64,000 nucleotides of DNA from Flaccisagitta enflata (Eukaryota > Chaetognatha > Sagittoidea > Aphragmophora), in assembly GCA_965153355.1 (NCBI GenBank), contig OZ231127.1, forward strand, positions 51,956,001 through 52,020,000, given 5' to 3'. The translations under genes were made by a program, and so were the position numbers. Shown here piece by piece: positions 51,127 through 61,401 of the stretch. Numbering within the stretch: position 1 is the first letter of the stretch; each line of letters begins with the position of its first letter. Under the pieces are notes generated by a model. The model saw only the letters and a program-made list of their open reading frames with translations. It was not told where the DNA came from and did no database searches.

Positions 51127-51210
51127 GATCTTACAAGTGCCAATTTGGGCACAACGCGTTATTTACATTCAAGGGTCCGTCCTAAAAGACGCAGACCTAG
51201 TCAGGGCGAG
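51127..51210 (+). CDS. KCNT-like (Slo2): Slo2/KCNT-type K+ channel, exon 1 of 4 seen (5' end in gap)
   Basis: In frame from 51128 the strand reads ILQVPIWAQRVIYIQGSVLK then DADLVRA, closely matching the Slo2/KCNT motif L-x-I-P-L-W-x-x-R-V-I-Y-L-Q-G-S-A-L-K-D-x-D-L-x-R-A-K of the first RCK domain. These channels are sodium-activated potassium channels of the plasma membrane, and RCK domains form the cytosolic gating ring. The exon ends in GCG-AG before GTAAGA (51211), a phase-2 donor completed by the G at the start of the next exon, giving Arg where vertebrates have Lys. Its 5' part lies in the N gap. A (GA)n tract starts within the donor itself. Identification rests on remembered family motifs across four consecutive exons. 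Confidence 0.92.
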
Positions 51211-52377
<1,167 letters not shown>

Positions 52378-52399
52378 TTACTCACTTAATCACAAACAG

Positions 52400-52463
52400 G
52401 ATGAATGAAGCTGAGGCATGTTTCATTCTGGCTCCAAGAAACTTAACGGAGAGAAACGCTGCG
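52400..52463 (+). CDS. KCNT-like (Slo2): Slo2/KCNT-type K+ channel, exon 2 of 4 seen
   Basis: Acceptor CACAAACAG (AG at 52398-52399) and donor GTGAGTG from 52464 bound 64 bases. The first G completes the split Arg codon; the rest reads MNEAEACFILAPRNLTERNA plus A. Family members have M-x-N/D-x-A/G-E-A-C-F-I-L-S-S-R-N-E-V-D-R-T-A-A here, so the match runs along the whole exon. It continues the RCK1 Rossmann-like fold. The exon ends in phase 0, which fits the GAT start of the next exon. Upstream, (CA)n comes within 26 bp of the acceptor. Confidence 0.95.
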
Positions 52464-52749
52464 GTGAGTGTGACATTGTTGGCGTTCTCTTTCACCCATA
52501 ATGGTTTCCAATCATGAATCTGTGAGTGCCATAAAATGTTTTCTGTCTATTTTTTTGTCAGCAGTATTCGGGAAAATTGATAAATCTTTTTCATCATGGT
52601 TTACGTTTGAAAATCTGCGGTTGTCGGGCAATATTTCCTGCCGTTTTGTTTTCTGTGCGTCATTTTGTCAACGGTTATCTGGAATTGCTTTCTGGTGTCT
52701 CTTTGTAATTCACTCAAAATCTTCATTCATTCATTAATAGTCAGTCATT

Positions 52750-52925
52750 CGTTCGTTCAATCACTCACTCACTCACTCACTCACTCGCTCCCTCACTCGC
52801 TCCCTCACTCACTCACTCACTCACTTCATCACTCACTCACTTCATCACTCACTCACTTCATCACTCACTCGCTCATTCGCTCACTAGCTCACTCACTCAC
52901 TCATTCATTCACTTTTTCATTCAGT
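52750..52925. repeat. (TCAC)n-type tetramer array
   Basis: CACTCACTCACT units with GCTC, TTCA and TTCATCAC variants, in Slo2 intron 2. Confidence 0.9.
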
Positions 52926-52977
52926 CATTGATTCAGCCATTCAGTTCATTCATTGCCCAAAGATTTCCTTTTACAGG

Positions 52978-53001
52978 ATCAACATACGATTCTACATTCA
53001 A
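52978..53001 (+). pseudogene. Partial copy 1 of Slo2 exon 3 (5' edge)
   Basis: TTTTACAG is followed by GATCAACATACGATTCTACA, matching the first ~24 bases of the exon at 53739 (GATCAGCACACGATTCTGCG). It then passes into ATTC repeats. The acceptor is kept; no donor. Confidence 0.8.
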
Positions 53002-53053
53002 TCATTCAATCAATCGTTCCTTCATTTACTGATTGATTCATTTATTCATTCAG

Positions 53054-53112
53054 GATCAGCGCACGATTCTGCGTTCATGGGCGGTCAAGGATTTTGCCCC
53101 CAGATGTCCTCA
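53054..53112 (+). pseudogene. Partial copy 2 of Slo2 exon 3
   Basis: CATTCAG, then about 59 bases matching the exon (reads [19 protein letters not shown]), cut off at CCTCA and followed by (TTCA)n. Confidence 0.92.
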
Positions 53113-53161
53113 TATGTTCATTCATTCATTCATTCATTCATTTATTCATTCATTCATACAG

Positions 53162-53220
53162 GATCAACACACGATTCTGCGTTCTTGGGCGGTCAAGGAT
53201 TTTGCCCCCAGATGTCCTCA
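53162..53220 (+). pseudogene. Partial copy 3 of Slo2 exon 3
   Basis: CATACAG, then about 59 exon bases (reads [19 protein letters not shown]), cut at the same point as copy 2. Confidence 0.93.
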
Positions 53221-53281
53221 TATGTTCATTCATTCATTCATTCATTCATTCATTCATTCATTCATTTATTCATTCATACAG

Positions 53282-53340
53282 GATCAGCACACAATTCTGC
53301 GTTCATGGGCGGTGGAGGATTTTGCCCCCAGATGTCCTCA
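53282..53340 (+). pseudogene. Partial copy 4 of Slo2 exon 3
   Basis: CATACAG, then about 59 exon bases (reads [19 protein letters not shown]), cut at the same CCTCA point. Confidence 0.93.
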
Positions 53341-53425
53341 TGCGTTCATTCATTCATTCATTCATTCATTCATTCATTCATTCATTCATTCATTCATTCA
53401 TTCATTCATTCATTCATTCATACAG

Positions 53426-53484
53426 GATCAACACATGATTCTTCGTTCTTGGGCGGTGAAGGATTTTGCTCCTAATTTTCCTCA
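53426..53484 (+). pseudogene. Partial copy 5 of Slo2 exon 3
   Basis: CATACAG, then about 59 exon bases (reads [19 protein letters not shown]). Here Asn replaces Arg at the position where vertebrate channels also have Asn. Cut at CCTCA. Confidence 0.92.
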
Positions 53485-53577
53485 TGCGTTCATTCATTCA
53501 TTCATTCATTCATTCATTCCTTCATGCTTTCATTCATTCATTCATTCATTTATTCATTCATTCATTCCTTCATTCAG

Positions 53578-53651
53578 GATCAGCACACGATTCTGCGTTC
53601 TTGGGCGGTGAAGGATTTTGCCCCCAGATGTACTCAGTACGTCCAAAGTTT
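53578..53651 (+). pseudogene. Partial copy 6 of Slo2 exon 3, longer
   Basis: CATTCAG, then about 74 exon bases (through CAGTACGTCCAAA, reading to RCTQYVQ) before returning to (TTCA)n. It is the longest partial copy and the nearest to the full exon. Confidence 0.92.
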
Positions 53652-53738
53652 CATTCATCCATTCAATCATTCATTCATTCATTCATTGATTCATTCATTC
53701 GTTCATTCATTCATTCATTCATAAATTTCTTCATTCAG

Positions 53739-53852
53739 GATCAGCACACGATTCTGCGTTCTTGGGCGGTGAAGGATTTTGCCCCCAGATGTCCTCAGTA
53801 CGTCCAAATTTTCCGCCCAGAAAATAAATTTCACGTCAAATTTGCCGAACAC
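53739..53852 (+). CDS. KCNT-like (Slo2): Slo2/KCNT-type K+ channel, exon 3 of 4 seen
   Basis: Acceptor TTCATTCAG (AG 53737-53738) and donor GTAAGT at 53853 bound 114 bases, exactly 38 codons, phase 0 at both ends. It reads [38 protein letters not shown]. Slo2 channels have [38 protein letters not shown] here, a near-complete match. This is the only copy with the full exon and a consensus donor, so I take it as the functional one. Six partial copies of its 5' part precede it. Confidence 0.96.
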
Positions 53853-54017
53853 GTAAGTCAAAGGCACAGCATCTGGACAAAAACCTGTATTTTTGGGGTT
53901 GACTTGAATTCTTGCATTTTCATTTACTGAACCAATCTGTAACAAGTTTAGATCAGGAAACATTTTTGTCTTCATCAGCAACCCTAAACCTGTATAAATG
54001 TATCATTAATATACCAA

Positions 54018-54050
54018 TAAAGGCGGCTCTCGCCAACCGGAAAAAAGTCG
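54018..54050 (+). repeat. Short dispersed repeat, copy 2
   Basis: AATAAAGGCGGCTCTCGCC and CCGGAAAAAAGTCG match the reverse complement of 863-893. In Slo2 intron 3. Confidence 0.5.
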
Positions 54051-54105
54051 TAAATGGGTGCATGTTGTGGTGTTTGTATCTCATGTCTGGTTGACTGCCT
54101 GCCTG

Positions 54106-54195
54106 TTTTTAGTCGCGTGCACGCGCCTCTATAACCTGCTCTGTCGGTCCGTCGGTCGGTCTGTCCGTAACACTTTACTTTTTTTCGCCGTTTTA
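54106..54195 (+). mobile_element. AGTCGC-family element, 5' half
   Basis: TTTTTAGTCGCGTGCACGCG, CCTCTATAACCTGCTCTGTC, GGTCCGTCGGTCGGTC and CACTTTACTTTTTTTCGCC are present; instead of the usual middle, a GTCATTTTA array follows. A matching 3' end is at 56600-56634. Confidence 0.85.
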
Positions 54196-54710
54196 CGTCA
54201 TTTTAGGGTATTTCATGTCATTTTAAGTCATTTTAAGTCATTTCCAGTCATTTTCAGTTAATTTTAGTCACTTAAGTCATTTTGTCATTTTTTGTCATTT
54301 TTGTCATTTTATGTTATTATAGGTCATTTTAAGTCATTCTTAGTCATTCTAAGTTATTTTAAGTCATTCTAAGTCATTACAAGTCATTCTAAGTCATTCT
54401 AAGTCACTCTAAGTTATTTTTTGGCTGTTGAAGTTTTTGGTAACACTTTGCTTTTTTGCATCGTTTTTGGTCAATTTGGGTCGTCTGGAGTTATTTTGAG
54501 TCATTTTTTTGTTGTTTTTGGTCATTTTTGGTTGCTTTTGGTCATTTTTGGTTGCTTTTAGTCATTCTTGGTCATTTTTGATCATTTATGTCACTTTGTT
54601 CATTTAAGTCATTTGTGTCATTTATGGGCATTTCAAATAGTTTTAAGTCTTTTTAAGTCATTTTGGAACATTTCAGGTCATTTTTGGTCATTTAACATAG
54701 TTTTTTGTTT
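54196..54710. repeat. Degenerate 9-10 bp array (GTCATTTTAA)n
   Basis: About 45 drifting units (GTCATTTTAA, GTCATTCTAA, GTCATTTTTG). Confidence 0.88.
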
Positions 54711-54785
54711 TTTTTTTTTTTTTTGGTTTTTTGTTTTTTGGTTTTTTTTTTTTTTGGTTTTTTTTTTTTTTTTTTTTTTTTTTTG
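54711..54785. repeat. Poly-T tract
   Basis: About 75 bases of T with isolated GG. Confidence 0.95.
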
Positions 54786-54854
54786 GTCATTTATGTTTTT
54801 TGGTATGTTATGGTCATTTATGTTTTTTGGTATGTTTTTGTCATATATGTCATT

Positions 54855-55236
54855 TCAAGTCTGCTGGTTTAAGTCTGCTGGTTTAAGTCTGCTGGTTTGA
54901 GTCTGCTGTTTTAAGTCTTCTGTTTTAAGTCTGCTGATTTAGGTCTGCTGGTTTAAGTCCGCTGGTTTAAGTCCGCTGGATTAAGCTGGCTGGTTTAGGT
55001 TGGCTGGTTTAAGTTGGCTGATTTAGGTCTGCTGGTTTAGGTCTGCTGGTTTTGGTCTGCTGGTTAAGTCTGCTGGTTTAAGTCTGCTGGTTTAAGTCTG
55101 CTGGTTAAAGTCTGCTGGTTAAAGTCTGCTGGTTAAAGTCTGCTGGTTTAAGTTGGCTGGTTTAAGTTGGCTGGTTTAAGTTGGCTGGTTTAAGTTGGCT
55201 GGTTTAAGTCGGCTGGTTTAAGTTGGCTGGTTTAAG
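54855..55236. repeat. 14-bp minisatellite (GTCTGCTGGTTTAA)n, left part
   Basis: About 27 units with GTTGGCTGG and GTCCGCTGG variants, broken at 55237 by the Penelope-like fragment and continued from about 56118. Confidence 0.93.
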
Positions 55237-55237
55237 T

Positions 55238-55668
55238 TCTTCCCTGCAAAAAAGATTCAAATCGAAAAAAAAACACGTGGAAGACCTTGCAAATGCTGTG
55301 ATTATTTGCAAGAATGTACCCATATCACGTTCAAAGGGCAAAGTGAGCCTTTTGAAATTCGTTATGACTTCACATGCGATACATGTAACGTCATATATGT
55401 TTTTACGTGTCAAGGTTGCGGTGACAATTACATCGGTAAGACGGAACATGAGGTACGAGATCGATGCAGGGAACACAGACATGAAATTGAAAATAAAAAA
55501 TATTCTCAAGGCGTCCATGAGCATATTGCAAAGTGTGCTGACGGCAAGTTTGTCATGACGCCATTTTTTAAAATTCATGACAGCCCCAAAGACAGTCAAC
55601 TTATTCTGTCTTATGAGACACGCTTCATCCAACAATTCAAACCTAAATTGAATATTTTAAAACTCTAA
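55238..55668 (+). pseudogene. Penelope-like GIY-YIG endonuclease fragment
   Basis: The frame is open from the insertion border to the TAA at 55666-55668. It has a Cys-rich linker (RPCKCCDYLQEC, then CDTC), the GIY-YIG core with VIYVFTC and DNYIGKT, then EVRDRCREHRHEI (the Arg/His helix), and ends in FIQQFKPKLN, a typical Penelope C-terminus. These elements encode a reverse transcriptase plus GIY-YIG endonuclease; only the latter is here. No ATG starts it, since it begins inside the protein. The catalytic motif looks unbroken, so the truncation is probably recent. A longer overlapping frame at 55223-55558 is a shadow. Confidence 0.9.
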
Positions 55669-56117
55669 ATGTATAAATTTTGGTGCACTGACAAAAAGAT
55701 GATTTGATCTTTTGTGTGTTTTTTTAGCATTATAAATGCAGCGACACCTACAGTGACAGTTTCTCTCTCTAAGTCTTTTTTGAATTCTCAAAAAATAACA
55801 ACTTTTTTTCTAGTGGTTCCTTCTCAGATCTACATCTGTGATAATCTATTGGAATTTAAGCATTTTTCTGCTTTTCCTCGTCTTTCATCGAATTTTTTCG
55901 TTTTTTTAGTCATTTTAGTGACTTTTTGGCACAATCATACTAATTCTATTATTTATTTTGTTGCCTAGATTTGTCTCTGAGGAGCTTAACGCGAAACTAG
56001 TAAGACAATCTGCCATGTTCAAAAAGTTTCAACCTTATTTGCCGTGGATTTTATCTCCTGTTCATTAAAATTCAACACATCATTGAAAATTCGTCTTCTT
56101 TTTCAAATTTTTCTAAT
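55238..56117 (+). mobile_element. Penelope-like element, 5'-truncated
   Basis: A non-repetitive 880-bp island inside the 14-bp array. It holds the C-terminal endonuclease of a Penelope-like element followed by about 450 bp of AT-rich 3' region. The reverse-transcriptase part is absent, so it is a truncated insertion. A CTGAGGA ... GAAAC stretch at 55977-55997 resembles the hammerhead-ribozyme core known from Penelope-like elements. Confidence 0.82.
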
Positions 56118-56555
56118 CTAAGTCTGCTGGTTTAAGTCCGCTGGTTTAGATCTGCTGGTTTAAGTCTTCTGGTTTAGGTCTGCTGGTTTAAGTCAGCTGG
56201 TTTAAGTCTGCTGGTTTAAGTCTGCTGGTTTAAGTCTGCTGGTTTTAGTCTGCTGGTTTAAGTCTGCTGGTTTAAGTCTGGTTTAAGTCAGGTTTAAGTC
56301 TGGTTTAAGTCTGGTTTAGGTCTGGTTTAAGTCTGGTTTAAGTCTGGTTTAAGTCTGGTTTAAGTCCAGAGGGTTTAAGTCTGGTTTGAGTCAGGTTTAA
56401 GTCTGGTTAAAGTCTGGTTTAAGTCTGGTTCATGTCTGATTTATGTCCGGTTAGGTCTAGTTTAGATCTGGTTTATGTCTGGTTTAGGTCTGGTTTAGGT
56501 CTGGTTTAGGTCTGGTTTTGGTCTGGTTTAGGTCTGGTTTAATTCTGATTTTCAA
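56118..56555. repeat. 14-bp then 11-bp minisatellite, right part
   Basis: From 56118 the unit is GTCTGCTGGTTTAA. At about 56275 it changes to GTCTGGTTTAA, the same unit with a 3-base loss, for about 24 units, with GG variants late. Confidence 0.92.
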
Positions 56556-56599
56556 TAAAAAGATAAAATAAGGAGTCAGTTCAGTTCAGTCATTTTTGT

Positions 56600-56634
56600 C
56601 CTGCATGCGACTTATAGGTGTTGGCCTTGTTGTT
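56600..56634 (+). mobile_element. AGTCGC-family element, 3' end
   Basis: CCTGCATGCGACTTATAGG and TTGGCCTTGTTGTT match the family's 3' terminus in the same orientation as the 5' half at 54106. The two could be one element whose middle grew to 2.5 kb. Confidence 0.65.
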
Positions 56635-56688
56635 ATTCAATCTGTCTCTCTGTGTCTCTTTTTTGGTCTTCCTTTGTCTTTGAGAGTG

Positions 56689-57480
<792 letters not shown>

Positions 57481-57616
57481 GTTGTGTTTGAAGATGAAAT
57501 AAAAGGATTTTTATCAATAGGATTTTTAATAATGGGATAGGTTGTGTTTGAAGATGAATAAATAAGATTCTTATCTAAGTCTCCATTTTGCAACTGGTTG
57601 TGTGTGAGGACTGAGG
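57481..57616 (+). pseudogene. Three partial copies of Slo2 exon 4 (5' edge)
   Basis: GTTGTGTTTGAAGATGAA at 57481 (after GACAG), the same at 57541 (after GATAG), and GTTGTGTGTGAGGACTGAG at 57597 (after CTG) match the first 18-20 bases of the exon at 57661 (GTTGTGTGTGAGGACGAATT). Spacing is 56-64 bp, with similar filler (GGATTTTTATC, GATTCTTATC). None reaches past about eight codons. Confidence 0.85.
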
Positions 57617-57660
57617 TGAACGAACGAACTTGAAAAACTGTCGTTTTGAATTTCCCACAG

Positions 57661-57764
57661 GTTGTGTGTGAGGACGAATTCAAGTACGCTCTTCTAGCCA
57701 ACAATTGCCTTTGTCCAGGAACCTCCTCTCTAGTTACGCTGCTACTTCACACGTCCAGAGGACA
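57661..57764 (+). CDS. KCNT-like (Slo2): Slo2/KCNT-type K+ channel, exon 4 of 4 seen
   Basis: Acceptor TTTCCCACAG (AG 57659-57660) and donor GTAAGT at 57765 bound 104 bases: 34 codons plus CA of a split Gln. It reads [34 protein letters not shown]. Slo2 channels have [35 protein letters not shown] here. It enters in phase 0, matching the previous exon, and leaves in phase 2. The remaining C-terminal exons are not in the window; a LINE begins about 1 kb downstream. Confidence 0.95.
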
Positions 57765-57860
57765 GTAAGTCCAGTGATTAACCAGAGGACAGAAAGAATA
57801 CGCCTAAGGACAGCAAGTCAAAGTCAGGGAACAGTTAGAAAAAGCCTAAGGACAGTAAGC
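57754..57860 (+). repeat. Repeated copies of the exon 4 donor edge
   Basis: The exon end CCAGAGGACAGTAAGT is followed by CCAGAGGACAGAAAG (about 57781), CCTAAGGACAGCAAGTC (57812) and CCTAAGGACAGTAAGC (57846), degenerate repeats of the exon-intron junction. Confidence 0.7.
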
Positions 57861-57895
57861 GCAAGATAAGGGACAATAGGAACTAATTTTAGATC

Positions 57896-57934
57896 ATCCT
57901 CTCTCATCATGCTGCTACTCCACACGTTCAGAGG
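57896..57934 (+). pseudogene. Partial copy of the 3' part of Slo2 exon 4
   Basis: CATCCTCTCTCATCATGCTG and CTACTCCACACGTTCAGAG match 57721-57760 of the exon and would read SLIMLLLHTFRG against [19 protein letters not shown] donor-like word follows; no acceptor precedes it. Confidence 0.75.
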
Positions 57935-58221
57935 TAAACTGAAGATTTGGTGTTCGCGCCTGTCATTTGGGAATATCTAGCTTGAAAATTTAACAATGAT
58001 GACCAACAGAAAACCAACCAAACAACAACAATGCCACAACAGAAAAACAACAGAAAAACAGAAAAACAACTGAACAACTGCAGCCAAGAAGTCGCGCGAG
58101 CCAAGTTCGATGTTTGATGTTGACAGTTGGAGATGGAAGGTGTAAAAAATTGTCAAGGCGCTTAGGAGTTACTTCAATTTCATATGCGAAGGAAAATACG
58201 GAGGGGGGGGGGGGGGTAAAC

Positions 58222-58312
58222 ACTTCGCTTCGAGACTCACTTCGCTTCGAGACCTCACTTCGCTTCGAGACTCACTTCGCTTCGAGACCTCACTTCGCTT
58301 CGAGACCTCTCC
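58222..58312. repeat. 17-18 bp tandem repeat (CACTTCGCTTCGAGAC)n
   Basis: Five units, alternating CT and CCT at the join. Confidence 0.92.
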
Positions 58313-58462
58313 AAGGAGAGACCAAATCTTTTTTTCTCTATTCTTCACCAAGAATCATTTTTCGGAAAAAAACGATCGACCAAAAAGGAACTCTGTCTTT
58401 TCTCACTAACGACTTTCGTATAACATAAGAAGCGAAGTACTACAAACAATAAATAAACGTTA

Positions 58463-58482
58463 GCCACCCCGGGAGGGGTGGC
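58463..58482. repeat. Strong short hairpin, 8-bp stem
   Basis: GCCACCCC-GGGA-GGGGTGGC. It may mark the 5' region of the LINE; no proof. Confidence 0.6.
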
Positions 58483-58522
58483 AGTTACTGCCTCAATACT
58501 TACTTCTAAAACGCCATTATAC

Positions 58523-58566
58523 ACGTCACACGTCACACGTCACACGTCACACGTCACACGTCACAT
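58523..58566. repeat. 9-bp repeat (CACGTCACA)n in the LINE 5' region
   Basis: Five near-perfect CACGTCACA units lie about 310 bp upstream of ORF1. Short tandem units are common in LINE 5' regions; promoter function is a guess. Confidence 0.7.
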
Positions 58567-58875
58567 CAATTCAACAGTCTGGGTCCCGAGACTTGGCTAG
58601 CTTCGAGTGGCTGTCGAGGGCGAAACCAGATCAACCTGCCTGCGATTACTGGGCTTAAAGGAGGGTCTGGTGCAAATACCAGCATCCACTGCGTTGGGTG
58701 AGCCAGACAAAAAGTGTAGAACGACCTACTCTATCACTTTTCTACCTCCTAAACAGACAGACAGACAGCAGATTGAGTCATATCTATATCTCATCCTGTT
58801 TTGCTTCCCTGTCTTCCTTTGCATGTCTCACATCCATCTTGCATACTACGCGTCTGGCCCGGCTTCAAAACAACA

Positions 58876-59056
58876 ATGGCCGAGTTCGACGAAGAAGCAG
58901 AGCTCAAAAACTGCTTCAAAAACGCGTCTCAAGAGAAGCTCTCCAAAATTCAACTTCTTCTCAACGCTTACACCGCTACAGGACATTCATTCGATTCATC
59001 AACGGAAAAATCTCCTCAGAACGAAAACAGCTCCGTCAACAGCGTCAACATGACAG

Positions 59057-59108
<52 letters not shown>

Positions 59109-59110
59109 GC

Positions 59111-59142
<32 letters not shown>

Positions 59143-61401
59143 CTCGCAGCAGTCAAGGAAGCTCAACAACAACGTGGACAACTGCCCCCTTCTCCTCCGC
59201 TTGCTCCTCCTCCTCCTCCTCCTCCTCCTCCATCTGCAAATCAACTCTCCTCTTCGTCCACTGTATCAACGCAACTATCCTTTCCAACCTCAACGCCTCA
59301 TCAACCTGCCTATGATGGCAGTCAGCAGACCACAGAGTCATCGCCGCAGATCCCAGCCATGCATGACGGTTGGGAAAAAGTCGGGGAAAAAAGCCCAAGA
59401 AACGGTGACAAAGCAGGACCTAAGAAACAAAGATACGGCCTTATCGTTGGTCATAATCTCAGACCCGATCAAATCAACTGTCACAGTGAGTTGGTGAAAA
59501 TTGTTCTCGCCAACAAGCCCGAAGGCACCGAGATAAGTGAGATAAAAAAAACTCGTAAGGGTGATATTTTGATCGTTGGCAAAACTGAAAAAGATTTTAA
59601 CGTCCTAATGAATGGCGCTCGTTGGAAAAAAGATGGACCAAATTTTGTCCCGAGATTAAGCATTGCTGAGAACGAAAACAAACTTGCTTACATCAAAGAG
59701 GTCAGTCAAGACGTTACAATGGCATCATTAAGTGAATTTCTCAACTCGAAAAAAATCTCACATTCAGATCCAAGCCGGATTGAAACAGGAGCGAGCAAAA
59801 ATAAGACAACGGCGGTCAGAGTGATCATTCACAAGGAAAGTGACATGATCAAACTAACTGAAGATGGTTTGCTCTACAACTTCAAAAGACATGCAGTTGA
59901 GAGACATGTTAAGGTCAAGGTGAGACAATGTCTCAATTGTGCCAAGCATGGGCATCTTGCCAGAGACTGTGTTGGCGAATCAGTCTGCCTCAAATGCGGA
60001 GCCCCAGGGCATCTTAAAAAAGATTGCAGCAATGAGAATGTCGTCTGCATCAATTGCAAAGGTGATCATTCACCTACTTTTGGTGGATGTCCAACCAAAC
60101 TCAAGATTCATCGTTCGGCTAGGAAAAAAGAGCTAACGGCCGCTAAACCAGAAGAAGCTGATAGAAACCAGCCCATCATGATGCAAACTGATGCCAGCTA
60201 TGCTACAAACTTCCCGAAGACCCTTAACCAAAAAAACAACGACCGCACAATGACTCGTAGCAACGCAACAAACTACAATCGCATCACTTCCAACTACAGC
60301 GGCGGCGGCGGCGGCGGCAACAGCGGCAACAGCGGCTGTAGCAGCAGCAGCAGCAACAATGTCGACGGCGGTCGCATTAACAATCAGCCCTACCAATATA
60401 ATCATCAACAACTCATATCTGCTGATATCCTCTCTGCAGCAATCAAAGCTACTTGCAGCATCATCACCGCGTCAACCGGTCTAAAAATTAACATAGACGA
60501 AGTTCATACTCACACAATGAGGATAGTCAATAATGAATTTCGGGGAAAATTTGATATTGCTACAATTAAAAATAACCTTCATCCAACAACTCATACAACG
60601 GGCAATCAAACTCCAAAATCCCTGAAGAGGACACGAGGCCACAACTCACGCAGCAACGGCAACGTCGTAAACACTCCTCCTCCTCCTCCTTCTACTCTTC
60701 CTCCTCATTCGACAGATGCTTCAGCAGCGCCATCAATGGTGTGGCCTACGCCACTTCCGGGTGGCGTCAGCAGATTTCAAGAGCTTCCGAAAGCTTCAAC
60801 TTCAAACGCATCAATGGCAGCTTCATCAGCAACAATCGCAACAGCGGCGACGATGTCGACGACGACGACAATGACGACAACGACAACAACGACAACGTCG
60901 ACCAAACCATCGGGAACTTCTCTTCAGAGAGTAGCAATAACAAATGCCATCTCAGCGCCGATAGAAGCCGCAGCCGCACACCTTATGTCGGGTCAAAATA
61001 ACATCAATTCTGTTGAAAACAATAATTTCAATCAGCCATCATCTCCAGAAGCAAAAAAGAGTCGCACAACAGCGCCAAAGACGCCGGCAAAGTCAGCAGC
61101 GCAGCATCCACTTCCGGCAAGTCCCCCGTCGCCAGCAACGCCGTTAAATGCCTATCGCGACGCCAGTGACACAACGTCAATCAGATCACGGCGCCCACAG
61201 GATCCAAATTTCCTTTCTGTTTCGCCACTTGCAAACTTATTCACACACGCGCCGGGTCCGTCGGAAGGGGCGGCGACGGTGGAAATTCCCATCATGACGT
61301 CATCAGCCTCATCTGGGGTGGACATGGAAATCAACCCATCATCCAACCTGACACCAATGGCGCCGATGTCAACGTCATCAGTTGATCACAATGGGCTATG
61401 A
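58876..61401 (+). CDS. LINE ORF1 (gag-like, three CCHC zinc knuckles)
   Basis: 841 codons from ATG 58876 (context CAACAATGG), starting MAEFDEEAELKNCF. An upstream extension to 58801 has no ATG and is not needed. Order: a short acidic/basic N-terminus, poly-Gln of about 28 residues (62-89, pure CAA with one CAG), a Pro-rich stretch (about 103-124), a basic region, then three knuckles, CLNCAKHGHLARDC (352-365), CLKCGAPGHLKKDC (371-384) and CINC-x3-H-x6-C (391-405), followed by low-complexity Ser/Asn/Gly and Pro/Thr/Ala segments to the end. Such proteins bind element RNA in a ribonucleoprotein. Its last 11 nt overlap the ORF2 start. The poly-Q tract is likely length-variable. Confidence 0.95.
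59061..59142. repeat. (CAA)n microsatellite within ORF1
   Basis: About 27 CAA/CAG codons encoding the poly-Gln tract of ORF1. Confidence 0.95.

Larger units (their letters stand above)
53113..53738. repeat. (TTCA)n arrays separating the exon copies
   Basis: Runs of 8-20 TTCA units lie between successive exon copies and supply each acceptor (TTCATTCAG or TTCATACAG). Occasional TTTA and GTTCA variants. The interval includes the exon copies listed separately. Confidence 0.95.

Noticed and set aside
52978-53930. A single repeat-containing protein (frames of 114-192 codons with SFIHSFIH repeats)
   Set aside because: The repeats are translated (TTCA)n introns. Splice signals and channel homology show separate exon copies instead.
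55223-55558. 111-codon frame overlapping the Penelope domain
   Set aside because: Wrong frame; the GIY-YIG motifs are in the frame ending at 55668.
56275-56555. Telomere-like repeat (TTTAGG words)
   Set aside because: The unit is GTCTGGTTTAA/GTCTGGTTTAGG of 11 bp and grades into the 14-bp minisatellite; it is not a telomeric hexamer.
58801-58875. Longer ORF1 starting at 58801
   Set aside because: There is no ATG at 58801 (it is TTG). ATG 58876 has a good context and begins a plausible N-terminus.
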